The notes: generated from the letters alone by a model not told the origin. Shown: positions 22,577-36,802, counted from the stretch's first letter. The stretch is DNA of 64,000 nt from Agromyces bauzanensis (GCF_014645655.1 NZ_BMMD01000004.1:62001-126000), one strand, 5' to 3'. Translations and numbers: made by a program.

Positions 22577-23238
22577 GCGCCGCCCGCATGAAGCTGCCCG
22601 CGCTCGTCGCCACGATCCTCGGTGGCGGCCTGGCGCTCCTGTCGTGGAGCCAGACCTGGTTCGAGCTCGAACTGGCGGATGCCGCGGCGAGCAGTTCGGG
22701 CGATGCGATCGCGGTGCCCGGGAGCATCGCGTCGCCCGCGCTCGCGGCGCTGGGCCTGGCCGGCCTCGCCCTCGTCGCGGCGCTCGCGATCGCGGGTCCG
22801 GCGATCCGGATGGTGCTGGCCGTCCTCGAGGTGGTCCTCGGCGGGTGCGTGCTGCTGGCCGCGGGCATGAGCCTCGGCGATCCCATCGCGGCCGTCTCGC
22901 CGGCGGTGACGGATGCCACGGGCGTCTCGGGCTCGGACCCCACCACCGAGCTCGTGGTCTCCGCCGTGCCGACCGCGTGGCCTGTGGCCGCGCTGGTCGG
23001 CGGCGTCCTGCTCGTCGCGGCGGGCATCGTCGTGCTCGTGACCGGCACGCGTTGGCCGGCGGCATCGCGCCGCTACCGCTCGCCGCGTCTCGCCGAGGCC
23101 GACGGAACCGTGTCGGCCGCCGTCCGCGGGCGCGCGGCATCCGACAGGGCCATCGACGACTGGGACGAGCTCAGCCGTGGCGACGACCCCACCGACGAGC
23201 CGCCGGGTGACGACGGGCGACCCGGGGCCAGCCGCTAG
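22573..23238 (+). CDS. Trp biosynthesis-associated membrane protein
   Basis: A 221-residue inner-membrane protein of the actinobacterial Trp-operon membrane family, found between trpE and trpC. Four predicted transmembrane segments are visible: about residues 8-26 (ALVATILGGGLALLSWSQTW), 52-76, 77-98 and 135-160. A cytoplasmic tail holds the family-typical AIDDWDELSRGDDPTD. Its biochemical role is unknown. GTG start overlapping the trpE stop (GTGA). Its TAG stop is part of the -10 box for the next gene. Confidence 0.9.
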   Translation: MSAARMKLPALVATILGGGLALLSWSQTWFELELADAAASSSGDAIAVPGSIASPALAALGLAGLALVAALAIAGPAIRMVLAVLEVVLGGCVLLAAGMSLGDPIAAVSPAVTDATGVSGSDPTTELVVSAVPTAWPVAALVGGVLLVAAGIVVLVTGTRWPAASRRYRSPRLAEADGTVSAAVRGRAASDRAIDDWDELSRGDDPTDEPPGDDGRPGASR

Positions 23239-23241
23239 ACT
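23236..23241 (+). promoter_or_regulatory. -10 box upstream of the HGxxPAAW gene, overlapping a stop codon
   Basis: TAGACT whose TAG is the stop of the preceding membrane gene. Predicted transcription start near 23248 gives a leader of about 25 nt with GAAGGAG at 23262-23268. This would allow trpCBA to be transcribed separately from trpE. Confidence 0.5.
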
Positions 23242-23272
23242 GGCGGACGTACCCCCGTCACGAAGGAGCATC

Positions 23273-23503
23273 ATGAGCACTGAGACCGCTGATCCCGGCC
23301 ACGGACACTCGCCCGCGGCGTGGACCGCTGTCACGATCATGCTCATCGCCATCACGGTCGGAACCGTCGCGTTCTTCCTCGACGTGCAGTGGCTCGTCTG
23401 GGCCTCGGCCGTGGTGCTCGTCGTCGGACTCATCGTCGGGTGGGCCCTCGCCCGTGCGGGCTACGGGGTCGGCGGCGCCAAGGTGAGCCCGAAGGTGCAC
23501 TGA
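23273..23503 (+). CDS. Small HGxxPAAW-motif membrane protein (DUF6704-like)
   Basis: A 76-residue protein with the motif HGHSPAAWTAV (residues about 10-20) followed by two transmembrane helices (about 18-38 and 43-65) and a short basic tail. Such proteins occur in the trp operons of Actinobacteria; the function is not known to me. The ATG at 23273 is fixed by GAAGGAG five bases upstream. Lies between the Trp membrane protein and trpC. Confidence 0.85.
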   Translation: MSTETADPGHGHSPAAWTAVTIMLIAITVGTVAFFLDVQWLVWASAVVLVVGLIVGWALARAGYGVGGAKVSPKVH

Positions 23504-23506
23504 CGC

Positions 23507-24277
23507 GTGCTCTCCGAGCTGACGGCGAACGCGGTCGCCGACGCTGAGACGCGCCGTGCGGCGCGATCCCTCGTCGACGTCGAGCGCGAGGCGCTGCTGC
23601 GCCCGGCCGCGCTCGACGCGCTCGAGGTGCTCCACCCGGCCGGGCAGGTCAAGGTCATCGCCGAGATCAAGCGGTCGAGTCCGTCGCGCGGTGCGCTCGC
23701 GCCCATCGTCGACCCCGCTGCGCTCGCACGCAGCTACGAGCTCGGCGGCGCGAGCGCGATCAGCGTGCTCACCGAGGGCCGCAGGTTCGGCGGTTCGCTC
23801 GCCGACCTCGTGTCGGTGCGCGCCGCCGTCGCGCTCCCCGTGCTCCGCAAGGACTTCATCTCGACGGCCTACCAGGTGTTCGAGGCACGCGCGGCGGGCG
23901 CCGACCTCGTGCTCCTCATCGTGGCCGCGCTCGACGACGACGCGCTCCGGGAGTTGTTCGACCTCATCGTCGACCTCGGCATGACGCCGCTCGTCGAGAC
24001 CCATTCCGCCGACGAACTCGATCGGGCGGCGGCGCTCGGCGCTCGGCTCATCGGCGTGAACGCCCGCGACCTCTCGACCTTCGAGCTCGACCGCGACCTC
24101 TTCGGCCGCCTGGCCGACCGATTCCCCGATGGCGCCGTCCGCGTCGCCGAGTCGGCAGTGCAGTCGGCCGCCGACGTCGCGCACTACCGCGCGGCCGGTG
24201 CCGACGTGGTGCTCGTCGGCGAGGCGCTCGTCACGGGCGACCCCGTAGCCAACCTCCGAGCATTCCTGGCGGTGTGA
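23507..24277 (+). CDS. trpC: Indole-3-glycerol phosphate synthase
   Basis: Forms indole-3-glycerol phosphate. The 256-residue monofunctional barrel (no TrpF fused) has the catalytic lysines in [13 protein letters not shown] (about residues 46-58) and VLRKDFIS (about 114), plus [13 protein letters not shown] and the phosphate loop [14 protein letters not shown] start three bases after the previous stop, with no strong ribosome site, so translation is probably coupled. Confidence 0.96.
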   Translation: MLSELTANAVADAETRRAARSLVDVEREALLRPAALDALEVLHPAGQVKVIAEIKRSSPSRGALAPIVDPAALARSYELGGASAISVLTEGRRFGGSLADLVSVRAAVALPVLRKDFISTAYQVFEARAAGADLVLLIVAALDDDALRELFDLIVDLGMTPLVETHSADELDRAAALGARLIGVNARDLSTFELDRDLFGRLADRFPDGAVRVAESAVQSAADVAHYRAAGADVVLVGEALVTGDPVANLRAFLAV

Positions 24278-24278
24278 C

Positions 24279-25487
24279 ATGGCGCTCAGAGCGCAGACCG
24301 GTCCGTACTTCGGCGACTTCGGCGGGCGATTCGTGCCCGAATCCCTCGTCGCCGCCCTCGACGAGCTGAGCGAGGCCTACACCCTCGCGAAGCTCGATCC
24401 CGCCTTCGGCGCCGAGCTCACCGAGCTCGGCCGCAGCTACACGGGGCGCCCGTCGATCATCACCGAGGTGCCGCGCTTCGCCGAGCACGCCGGCGGCGCT
24501 CGGGTCATCCTGAAGCGCGAAGACCTGAACCACACGGGTTCGCACAAGATCAACAACGTGCTCGGGCAGGCGCTGCTCACCAAGCGCATCGGCAAGCACC
24601 GCGTCATCGCCGAGACGGGCGCGGGCCAGCACGGCGTCGCGACGGCGACGGCCGCGGCGCTCTTCGGCCTCGAGTGCACGATCTACATGGGCGAGGTCGA
24701 CACCGAGCGCCAGGCGCTGAACGTCGCCCGCATGCGCCTGCTGGGCGCCGACGTGGTGGCCGTCACCGCAGGGTCGCGCACGTTGAAGGACGCCATCAAC
24801 GAGGCGATGCGCGACTGGGTCACGAACGTCGAGACCACCAACTACATCTTCGGCACCGTGGCCGGTCCGCACCCGTTCCCCGAGATGGTGCGCGACTTCC
24901 AGAAGATCATCGGCGAGGAGGCGCGCCAGCAGGTGCTCGACCTGACGGGCGCCCTGCCCACCGCGGTCACCGCGTGCGTCGGCGGGGGCTCGAATGCGAT
25001 CGGCATCTTCCACGCGTTCCTCGACGACGTCGACGTGGCGCTCTACGGCTACGAGGCCGGGGGGGAGGGCGTCGACACCGAGCGGCACGCGGCCACCATC
25101 ACGATGGGCCGCCCGGGCGTGCTGCACGGCGCGCGCAGCTACCTCCTGCAGGACGAGGATGGCCAGACCATCGAGTCGCACTCGATCTCCGCCGGCCTCG
25201 ACTACCCCGGAGTGGGTCCCGAGCACTCGTGGCTGTCGGCCCTCGGCCGAGCGAACTACCGCCCGGTCACGGATGCCGCGGCCATGGGGGCCCTGCGCCT
25301 GCTCTCGCGCACGGAGGGCATCATCCCTGCCATCGAGTCGGCGCACGCGCTCGCGGGCACGATGGAGCTCGGCCGCGAGCTCGGCCCCGATGCGACGATC
25401 CTCGTGAACCTCTCGGGTCGGGGCGACAAGGACATGGACACGGCGGCGAAGTACTTCGAGCTCTACGACGAGGAGAATCCCAGGTGA
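24279..25487 (+). CDS. trpB: Tryptophan synthase beta chain
   Basis: PLP enzyme joining indole and serine. The 402-residue protein has the PLP lysine in [17 protein letters not shown] (Lys about residue 90), the glycine-rich phosphate-binding GGGSNAIG (about residue 236) and the C-terminal [10 protein letters not shown]-terminal [12 protein letters not shown] is the TrpB1 signature. Starts one base after the trpC stop and overlaps trpA by four bases, as expected for subunits made in equal amounts. Confidence 0.98.
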   Translation: MALRAQTGPYFGDFGGRFVPESLVAALDELSEAYTLAKLDPAFGAELTELGRSYTGRPSIITEVPRFAEHAGGARVILKREDLNHTGSHKINNVLGQALLTKRIGKHRVIAETGAGQHGVATATAAALFGLECTIYMGEVDTERQALNVARMRLLGADVVAVTAGSRTLKDAINEAMRDWVTNVETTNYIFGTVAGPHPFPEMVRDFQKIIGEEARQQVLDLTGALPTAVTACVGGGSNAIGIFHAFLDDVDVALYGYEAGGEGVDTERHAATITMGRPGVLHGARSYLLQDEDGQTIESHSISAGLDYPGVGPEHSWLSALGRANYRPVTDAAAMGALRLLSRTEGIIPAIESAHALAGTMELGRELGPDATILVNLSGRGDKDMDTAAKYFELYDEENPR

Positions 25488-26269
25488 GGACGGTGGGCCC
25501 CGTCATCCGGCGCCGCAACGACGACGCGAACGGCGCGCTGATCGGCTACCTCCCCGTCGGCTTCCCGACGCTCGACGAGAGCGTCGACGCGGCGTTCGCG
25601 CTCGTCGAGAACGGGGTCGACGTGCTCGAGCTCGGGCTGCCCTACTCCGACCCCGTCATGGACGGTCCGGTCATCCAGGCGGCGACGCAGCAGGCGCTCG
25701 CGAACGGCTTCCGGCTCGCAGACGGCTTCGAGGCCGTGCGGCGGGTCACCGAACGCACGGATGCCCCGGTGCTGATCATGACCTACTGGAACCCCGTCGT
25801 GCAGTACGGGGTCGACCGTTTCGCCGACGACCTCGCCGCCGCGGGCGGCGCCGGGCTGATCACGCCCGACCTCATCCCCGATGAGGGGGCGCAGTGGATC
25901 GCGGCATCCGAGCGCACCGGACTGGACCGCGTGTTCCTCGCCGCGCCCACCTCCACCGATGCACGCCTCCGCCAGGCCGTCGAGGCGAGCCGGGGCTTCG
26001 TCTACGCGGTCTCCACCATGGGCATCACTGGCGCGCGCAGCGACGTCGACGCTGCGGCCCGCACACTCGTGGCACGCCTCAAGGCCGCGGGAGCCCCCGC
26101 GAGCTGCGTCGGACTCGGCATCTCGACGGCGGCGCAGGTCGCCGAGGTGCTCGAGTACGCCGACGGCGCCATCGTGGGCTCGGCGCTCGTCAAGGCCCTC
26201 GCCGACGGCGGCGTCGACGCCGCGGGCGCTCTCGCGGCCGAGCTCGCGCGCGGCACGCGGGCCGAGTGA
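25484..26269 (+). CDS. trpA: Tryptophan synthase alpha chain
   Basis: Cleaves indole-glycerol phosphate to indole, which is channelled to TrpB. The 261-residue barrel contains [13 protein letters not shown], the catalytic Glu and Asp in [19 protein letters not shown] (about residues 46-64) and [13 protein letters not shown] for phosphate binding. The GTG at 25484 lies in the trpB stop (GTGA) with GAGGAG at 25470-25475 as ribosome site. Confidence 0.96.
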   Translation: MRTVGPVIRRRNDDANGALIGYLPVGFPTLDESVDAAFALVENGVDVLELGLPYSDPVMDGPVIQAATQQALANGFRLADGFEAVRRVTERTDAPVLIMTYWNPVVQYGVDRFADDLAAAGGAGLITPDLIPDEGAQWIAASERTGLDRVFLAAPTSTDARLRQAVEASRGFVYAVSTMGITGARSDVDAAARTLVARLKAAGAPASCVGLGISTAAQVAEVLEYADGAIVGSALVKALADGGVDAAGALAAELARGTRAE

Positions 26270-26271
26270 AG

Positions 26272-26277
26272 TACGCT
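26272..26277 (+). promoter_or_regulatory. Candidate -10 box of lgt
   Basis: TACGCT three bases after the trpA stop; transcription would start near 26284, giving a leader of about 45 nt with GGAAAGG before the lgt GTG. Confidence 0.35.
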
Positions 26278-26328
26278 GACTGAGGCCCACGCGGGCCGAC
26301 GTTTCCCCGAGGAAAGGCAGCAGCCCGA

Positions 26329-27333
26329 GTGATCGCACCGCTCAGCATCCCGAGCCCCGACGAAGACTGGCAGGTCTGGGAACTCAACCTGTTCGGCTGG
26401 CCGCTCAACATCCACACGTATGCGCTGTGCATCCTGTTGGGCATCATCCTCGCCGTCATGATCACGTCGCGGCGGCTCACCAAGCGCGGCGCCGAGCCCG
26501 GCGTCGTACTCGACATCGCCCTCTGGGCGGTGCCGCTCGGCATCATCGGCGCGCGAATCTTCCACGTGCTCACCCACCCCGACGACTACTTCTACGAAGG
26601 CGCCAACGTCTGGAACCCGTTCCAGCCGGGAGCGATCTGGAACATCTGGGAGGGCGGCAACGCCATCTACGGCTCGCTCATCGGCGGCGCCGTCGGCGTC
26701 TGGATCGGCTGTCGCATGACGGGCATCCGCTTCTGGTCGTTCGCCGACGCCCTGGCACCGGGCCTGCTCGTCGCGCAGGCCGCCGGCCGCCTCGGCAACT
26801 GGTTCAACCACGAGCTCTTCGGCCTGCCCACCGACCTGCCGTGGGGCCTCGAGATCGAGTCGACGAACACCGCGTTCCCCGCCGGCCTCGCCGATGGCAC
26901 GCTCTTCCACCCCACGTTCCTCTACGAGATCATCTGGAACCTCGCGGGCGCCGCGCTCATCATCCTCCTCGAGCGGAGGATCAACCTCCGCTGGGGCAAG
27001 GCGCTCGCGGTCTACCTGATCTGGTACGGCGCCGGCCGGGCGTTCTTCGAGTCGATCCGCGTCGACCCGAGCGAGATGTTCCTCGGCATCCGGTCGAACG
27101 TCTGGGCGTCGTTCGCCGCGATCGTGCTCGGGCTGGTGATCCTCGTCGTGCAGTCCCGTCGGCACACCGGCAACGAGCCCAGTCCCTACGTTCCGGGTCG
27201 TGAATGGACGGGTCCCGACGCTGAGGTAGACTCGGACGAAACCGAGTCCGACTCTCTCGACGATGGCGTCGAGGGTGAGAACACCGCGGGCACGACGGCA
27301 GCCACAAGCTCGAGCCGGTCGACCTCCCCGTAG
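26329..27333 (+). CDS. lgt: Prolipoprotein diacylglyceryl transferase
   Basis: Integral membrane enzyme that attaches diacylglycerol to the lipobox cysteine of preprolipoproteins. The 334-residue product has about seven hydrophobic segments, the conserved TYALCILLGIILAV and the signature GRLGNWFNHELFG (about residues 148-160). A C-terminal acidic, Ser/Glu/Thr-rich tail of about 50 residues follows, common in actinobacterial Lgt. GTG start with GGAAAGG about 12 bases upstream. Often found after trpA in this lineage. Confidence 0.95.
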   Translation: MIAPLSIPSPDEDWQVWELNLFGWPLNIHTYALCILLGIILAVMITSRRLTKRGAEPGVVLDIALWAVPLGIIGARIFHVLTHPDDYFYEGANVWNPFQPGAIWNIWEGGNAIYGSLIGGAVGVWIGCRMTGIRFWSFADALAPGLLVAQAAGRLGNWFNHELFGLPTDLPWGLEIESTNTAFPAGLADGTLFHPTFLYEIIWNLAGAALIILLERRINLRWGKALAVYLIWYGAGRAFFESIRVDPSEMFLGIRSNVWASFAAIVLGLVILVVQSRRHTGNEPSPYVPGREWTGPDAEVDSDETESDSLDDGVEGENTAGTTAATSSSRSTSP

Positions 27334-27356
27334 GGCCCGCTCCCACGTTCTCCGAA

Positions 27357-27379
27357 GCGACGCCGCACCATGGCGTCGC
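27357..27379 (+). other. Perfect hairpin in the lgt-gltB gap
   Basis: GCGACGCC (27357-27364) pairs with GGCGTCGC (27372-27379) around a 7-base loop. No T-run follows. It may terminate lgt or shape the gltB leader; the rest of the 108-base gap shows nothing recognisable. Confidence 0.45.
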
Positions 27380-27441
27380 GACATCCCTTCGCAGGGCCGA
27401 CGACGTCCCCCGCTGCCACCTAGTTGATGAGGACGGTCCAC

Positions 27442-32011
<4,570 letters not shown>

Positions 32012-32019
<8 letters not shown>

Positions 32020-33469
32020 CCCCAAGGGCTTTCTGAAGGTCATCGAGCGGGAACTGCCCAAGCGGCGACCCGTGCCGGTGCGCATCATGGACTGGAAAGA
32101 GGTCTACGAGCCGGGCGACTCCGCCCAGCTTCACCGACAGGCCGGTCGCTGCATGGACTGCGGCATCCCGTTCTGCCATCAGGGCTGCCCCCTCGGCAAC
32201 CTCATCCCCGAGTGGAACGACCTCATGTGGCGCGGGGAGGGCCGCGCGGCGATCGAACGACTGCACGCGACGAACAACTTCCCCGAGTTCACGGGCCGGC
32301 TCTGCCCGGCACCGTGCGAGTCTTCGTGCGTGCTCGGCATCAACCAGCCGGCCGTGACCATCAAGCAGGTCGAGGTCTCGATCATCGACCAGGCGTTCGG
32401 CAGCGGCTGGGTGCAGCCGCAGCCGCCCGGGCGCCTCACCGGCAAGACGGTCGCCGTGGTCGGCTCAGGCCCCGCCGGCCTGGCCGCCGCGCAGCAGCTC
32501 ACGCGAGCCGGGCACACCGTGGCGGTCTACGAGCGCGACGACCGCATCGGCGGCCTGCTGCGCTACGGCATCCCCGATTTCAAGATGGAGAAGAAGCACC
32601 TCGACCAGCGCCTCGCGCAGATGATCGCCGAGGGCACCCGCTTCCGCGCCGGGGTGAACATCGGCGTCGACATCTCATGGGAGCAGCTGCGCGAGCGGTA
32701 CGACGCGGTCGTCATCGCGACGGGGGCGATCGTGCCGCGCGACCTTCCCATTCCCGGTCGCGACCTGCCCGGCGTGCACTTCGCCATGGAGTACCTCACG
32801 CAGTCCAACCACCACGTGGCGGGCGACCCCGTCTTCGACCAGATCACGGCCGAGGGCAAGCACGTCGTCGTGCTCGGCGGCGGCGACACGGGAGCCGACT
32901 GTATCGGCACGGCGCACCGCCAGGGCGCGCTGTCGGTCACCAACCTCGCCATCGGCAGGGAGCCGAGCGCCGCGCGCCCGCCCGAGCAGCCGTGGCCCAT
33001 GCATCCGACCGTCTTCGAGGTGCAGAGCGCGCACGAGGAGGGCGGCAATCGCCAGTACCTCGCGTCGACCGTCGAGTTCCTCGCGAACGAGATCGGTGAG
33101 CTCCGGGCGATCCGCATCGCCGAGACCGAGTACCTCGACGGCCGTCGAGTGCCCAAGGCGGGCACCGAGCGGGAGATTCCGGCCGACCTGGTGCTGCTCG
33201 CGCTGGGCTTCACGGGTCCCGAGACCCGCGACCTCGACGAGCAGCTGCAGCTCCCCGTCACCGACCGCGGCAACATCGACCGCGACGCCGAGTACGCGAC
33301 CGCGCAGCCCGGAGTGTTCGTCGCCGGCGACGCGGGTCGCGGGCAGTCGCTCATCGTCTGGGCGATCGCCGAGGGCCGGGCTGCGGCATCCGCTGTCGAC
33401 CGGTACCTTGAAGGCGACACCGAGTTGCCGAGCCCGATCCGGGCGGACGCGCGCGCATTCGCCATCTGA
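32012..33469 (+). CDS. gltD: Glutamate synthase (NADPH) small subunit
   Basis: Takes electrons from NADPH through FAD and 4Fe-4S centres to GltB. The 485-residue protein has the N-terminal cysteine clusters ([17 protein letters not shown], about residues 47-63, and CPAPCESSC, about 94-102), the FAD Rossmann motif [17 protein letters not shown] (about residue 148) and a second dinucleotide fold [13 protein letters not shown] (about residue 287). It ends with the FAD contact [22 protein letters not shown] start inside gltB. Confidence 0.97.
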
Positions 33470-33490
33470 CCCTTGGCGCGCCCGACGGCG

Positions 33491-33496
33491 TACCAT
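33491..33496 (+). promoter_or_regulatory. Candidate -10 box of pyk
   Basis: TACCAT, 43 bases before the pyk ATG; a transcript starting near 33503 would carry the ribosome site ACGGAG (33523-33528). No convincing -35. Confidence 0.35.
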
Positions 33497-33538
33497 CACC
33501 ACTCCGCGCCTCGGCGCAGAACACGGAGCACACACCAC

Positions 33539-34954
33539 ATGAGACGTGCGAAGATCGTCGCCACCCTCGGGCCGGCGACATCGAGCTACGAGCAGATCCG
33601 CGCGATCGTCGACGCCGGCATCGACGTCGCGAGGCTGAACCTCAGCCACGGCACGTACGAGGTGCACGAGGCCGTCTACCAGAACGTCCGGAAGGCCGCG
33701 AACGATTCGGGCCGCGCGGTGGCGGTGCTCGTCGACCTGCAGGGGCCGAAGATCCGGCTCGGCAAGTTCGCCGACGGCCCGTACGAGCTCGAAGAGGGCG
33801 ACACCTTCAAGATCACGACCCAGGACATCGTCGGCAGCAAGGAGATCGTCAGCACGACGTTCAAGGGCCTGCCCCATGACGTCGAGCCCGGAGACCACCT
33901 CCTCATCGACGACGGCAAGGTTCGAGTCGAGGTCGTCGAGACCGACGGCACGGTCGTCACGACGCGTGTCGTCGTCGCCGGCCCCGTGTCGAACAACAAG
34001 GGCATCAACCTTCCGGGCGTGGCCGTGAACGTGCCGGCCCTGTCGGCGAAGGACGAGGCCGACCTCCGCTGGGGGCTCGAGCTCGGCGCCGACCTCGTCG
34101 CGCTCTCGTTCGTCCGCAACGCCAACGACATCGAGCGCGTGCACGACATCATGGAAGAGGAAGGCCGTCGCATTCCGGTCATCGCGAAGATCGAGAAGCC
34201 GCAGGCGGTCGAGGCACTCGAGGGCATCATCGAGGCGTTCGACGGCATCATGGTGGCGCGCGGCGACCTCGGCGTCGAGCTCCCGCTCGAGGCGGTGCCG
34301 ATCGTGCAGAAGCGCGCCGTCGAGATCGCTCGGCGCCTCGCGAAGCCCGTGATCGTGGCGACGCAGATGCTCGAGTCCATGATCCACAGCCCGGTGCCGA
34401 CCCGCGCCGAGACCTCCGATGTCGCGAATGCAGTGCTGGACGGTGCCGACGCCGTGATGCTCTCGGGCGAGACGAGCGTGGGGGAGTACCCCATGGTCAC
34501 GGTGGAGACCATGGCCCGCATCATCGAGTCGACCGAGAAGCACGGCCTCGAGCGCATCCCGCCGCTCGGCACCAAGCCGCGCACGCAGGCCGGAGCCATC
34601 ACGCTCGCGGCCGTCGAGGTCGCCGACTTCGTCGAGGCGAAGTACCTGTGCGTCTTCACCGAGACGGGCGAGTCGGTGCGGCGCATGGCACGCATCCGCT
34701 CGGTCATCCCGATCCTCGCGTTCACGCCCTATCCTGCCATTCGCCGGCGCATGGCGCTCAACTGGGGCGTCGAGTCGTTCGTCGTCGAGCGGGTCACGCA
34801 CACCGACCAGATGGTCGGCCAGGTCGACGAGGTGCTCGCGAAGACCGGCATGGCCGAGGCGGGCGAGAAGGTCGTGATCATCTCGGGTTCGCCTCCCGGC
34901 ATTCCCGGCACCACCAACGACGTGCGCGTGCACGTCGTCGGCGATGTGCTCTAG
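33539..34954 (+). CDS. pyk: Pyruvate kinase
   Basis: Last step of glycolysis, PEP + ADP to pyruvate + ATP. The 471-residue protein shows RRAKIVATLGPAT at the N-terminus, LNLSHGTYEVH, the active-site lysine segment PVIAKIEKPQAVE (about residues 213-225), MVARGDLGVELPLE, and the C-terminal allosteric domain ending in NDVRVHVV. I start at ATG 33539 because ACGGAG lies ten bases upstream and the family N-terminus begins here; the longer in-frame GTG extension has no homologous character. Confidence 0.97.
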   Translation: MRRAKIVATLGPATSSYEQIRAIVDAGIDVARLNLSHGTYEVHEAVYQNVRKAANDSGRAVAVLVDLQGPKIRLGKFADGPYELEEGDTFKITTQDIVGSKEIVSTTFKGLPHDVEPGDHLLIDDGKVRVEVVETDGTVVTTRVVVAGPVSNNKGINLPGVAVNVPALSAKDEADLRWGLELGADLVALSFVRNANDIERVHDIMEEEGRRIPVIAKIEKPQAVEALEGIIEAFDGIMVARGDLGVELPLEAVPIVQKRAVEIARRLAKPVIVATQMLESMIHSPVPTRAETSDVANAVLDGADAVMLSGETSVGEYPMVTVETMARIIESTEKHGLERIPPLGTKPRTQAGAITLAAVEVADFVEAKYLCVFTETGESVRRMARIRSVIPILAFTPYPAIRRRMALNWGVESFVVERVTHTDQMVGQVDEVLAKTGMAEAGEKVVIISGSPPGIPGTTNDVRVHVVGDVL

Positions 34955-34986
34955 GAGCGTCCCGGCGTCGGCGGCTGGAGGAGCAC

Positions 34987-35970
34987 ATGGAGATCGCCTT
35001 CGTCGGTGACGTGATGCTCGGACGGCTCGTGGCCGAGGAACTGCGCCACCATTCCCCCGAGTTCCCGTGGGGCGACACGCTGCCGCTGCTGCGGCGTGCC
35101 GACGTGCTTGTCGGCAATCTCGAGTTCGTGCTCGCCGTCGACGGGCGGCCGCAGCCCGGCAAGACCTTCCACTTCCGTGCCGACCCGGGCGCCGTGGCAA
35201 GCCTCGAGGCGGCCGGCTTCGCGATCGTCTCGGTGGCGAACAACCACGTGCTCGATTTCGGCACGGATGCCGCACTCGAATCGCTCTCGACGCTCGCGCA
35301 GCACGGCATCCGCTTCACCGGTGCCGGGCCCGATGCCGACGCGGCCCGGCGCCCGGCCGTCATCGGCCGCGACGACGTCACCATCGCGATGCTCGCCTTC
35401 ACCGACAACGAGCCCGATTGGGAGGCCGGACCGGATGCACCCGGCGTGCGTCACGTGCCCGTCGACCTCGGCGACCCCCGCGCGGCGGCGCTCTTCGACG
35501 ACGTCGCCGGGCAGCGTGAGGCCGCGGACCTCGTCATCGTGTCGGCGCACTGGGGCGGCAACTGGGGCGTCGACCCGCCGCCGAGCCACCGGCGGTTCGG
35601 TCGCGCACTCGTCGACGCGGGCGCCGACGTCGTGTTCGGGCACTCGCCGCACATCGTGCGCGGGGTGGAGGTGTACCGCGAGCGGCCCATCCTGTACGGC
35701 GCCGGCGACTTCGTGGATGACTACGCGGTCGACCCGGTCGAACGCAACGACCACTCGTTCGTGTTCATGCTGCGCACCGAGGGCGCGGCCCCGACCGAGC
35801 TGCGCCTGCACCCCACGGAGATCGTCGACTTCCGCGCCCGCCTGGCCGGCCGGCACGCCGACGCGATCGCAGGCGAGATGGCACGCCGCTGTGCGGCGCT
35901 GGGCACGAGCGCGGTCTGGGATGACGACGAGCGCTGCCTCGTCATCGGGATCGCAGCCGCCCACGGGTGA
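34987..35970 (+). CDS. CapA-family (poly-gamma-glutamate capsule-like) metallophosphatase-fold protein
   Basis: A 327-residue protein of the PGA_cap/CapA family: opening FVGDVMLGRLV with the metal-binding Asp, GNLEFVL, SVANNHVLDFGTDA (about residues 81-94), VSAHWGGNW and GHSPHIVRGVEVY followed by LYGAGDFVDDY. These are the metallo-phosphoesterase-like metal ligands. There is no signal peptide or membrane anchor, unlike capsule CapA proteins, and no capB/capC neighbours, so a capsule role is doubtful; a cytoplasmic hydrolase is more likely. The ATG has GGAGGAG immediately upstream. Confidence 0.8.
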   Translation: MEIAFVGDVMLGRLVAEELRHHSPEFPWGDTLPLLRRADVLVGNLEFVLAVDGRPQPGKTFHFRADPGAVASLEAAGFAIVSVANNHVLDFGTDAALESLSTLAQHGIRFTGAGPDADAARRPAVIGRDDVTIAMLAFTDNEPDWEAGPDAPGVRHVPVDLGDPRAAALFDDVAGQREAADLVIVSAHWGGNWGVDPPPSHRRFGRALVDAGADVVFGHSPHIVRGVEVYRERPILYGAGDFVDDYAVDPVERNDHSFVFMLRTEGAAPTELRLHPTEIVDFRARLAGRHADAIAGEMARRCAALGTSAVWDDDERCLVIGIAAAHG

Positions 35971-35989
35971 CGATCGTGCGCCCTGTTCG

Positions 35990-36072
35990 TGCCGGTGGTG
36001 GGGGTCGAACCCACACGCCCTCTCGGGCAAAGCATTTTGAGTGCTCCGCGTCTGCCATTCCGCCACACCGGC
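35990..36072 (-). tRNA. tRNA-Leu, anticodon CAA (reads UUG)
   Basis: Read on the minus strand, the 83-nt gene starts GCCGGTG and closes with CACCGGC plus discriminator A. The anticodon stem GAGCA/TGCTT encloses the loop CTCAAAA, giving anticodon CAA. A long class II variable arm (TGCCCGAGAGGGCGT region) identifies it as leucine. The T-loop is TTCGACC between GTGGG and CCCAC. CCA is not encoded. Lies between the capA-like gene and the divergent ANTAR regulator. Confidence 0.96.
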
Positions 36073-36086
36073 CAAGGACCTCGCCC

Positions 36087-36115
36087 AGAATACCGTAGGC
36101 TTTCCTGCGTGACAG
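36087..36115 (-). promoter_or_regulatory. Promoter of tRNA-Leu
   Basis: On the minus strand, TATTCT (36092 to 36087) is a good -10 and CTGTCA (36115 to 36110) a fair -35 with a 17-base spacer. Transcription would begin near 36080, eight bases before the mature 5' end. It interleaves with the plus-strand promoter of the regulator gene. Confidence 0.6.
36096..36101 (+). promoter_or_regulatory. -10 box of the ANTAR response regulator (leaderless)
   Basis: TAGGCT, seven bases before the GTG at 36109, so the mRNA should begin at or one base before the start codon. Confidence 0.6.
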
Positions 36116-36714
36116 ACAGCGAACAGACCCAGCCGGCGCCGCGCCGTGTCGTCGTGGCGGAGGACGAGTCGCTCATTCGCCTCGACATCGTCGAGATCCT
36201 GCGTGACAACGGCTTCGAGGTCGTCGGCGAGGCCGGTGACGGCGAGACCGCGGTCGCACTCGCGACCGAGCTGCGGCCCGACCTCGTCATCATGGACGTG
36301 AAGATGCCCCAGCTCGACGGCATCTCGGCTGCCGAGCGCCTCTCGAAGGGCCACATCGCCCCGGTGGTGCTCCTCACGGCGTTCAGCCAGAGGGAGCTCG
36401 TGGAGCGCGCGAGCGAAGCCGGCGCCCTCGCCTACGTCGTGAAGCCGTTCACCCCCAACGACCTGCTGCCCGCTATCGAGATCGCACTCGCCCGGCACGC
36501 CCAGATCATCGCGCTCGAGGCCGAGGTCGGCGACCTCGTCGAGCGGTTCGAGACGCGCAAGCTCGTCGACCGGGCGAAGGGCCTGCTCAACGAGAAGATG
36601 GGCCTCACCGAGCCCGAGGCGTTCCGCTGGATCCAGAAGGCGTCGATGGACCGTCGTCTCACCATGAAGGATGTCTCGCAGGCGATCATCGAGCAGCTGG
36701 CGCCCAGGAAGTAG
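36109..36714 (+). CDS. pdtaR: ANTAR-domain response regulator (PdtaR-like)
   Basis: The 201-residue protein has a receiver domain (acidic pocket Glu18-Asp19, phospho-acceptor Asp63 in [12 protein letters not shown], the LLTAF and VVKPF switch residues) followed by a C-terminal ANTAR RNA-binding domain ([20 protein letters not shown] and the next helices). Family members bind paired stem-loops in mRNA and antiterminate transcription or affect translation. No histidine kinase is adjacent; in mycobacteria the partner PdtaS is also encoded apart. I choose the GTG at 36109: the longer frame reads through the tRNA gene and cannot be real there. Confidence 0.92.
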   Translation: MTDSEQTQPAPRRVVVAEDESLIRLDIVEILRDNGFEVVGEAGDGETAVALATELRPDLVIMDVKMPQLDGISAAERLSKGHIAPVVLLTAFSQRELVERASEAGALAYVVKPFTPNDLLPAIEIALARHAQIIALEAEVGDLVERFETRKLVDRAKGLLNEKMGLTEPEAFRWIQKASMDRRLTMKDVSQAIIEQLAPRK

Positions 36715-36802
36715 GACCTCCGGCCCTGACCCTCCCCGACTCCGTGGAATGATGTGGGGTGTCCGGGTGCTGGGGCCCGGCAACGAGTCGGGGGGAGCAC
36801 AT

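Noticed and set aside
34987-35970. Capsule (poly-gamma-glutamate) synthesis locus
   Set aside because: The CapA-like protein has no signal peptide or anchor and there are no capB/capC neighbours.
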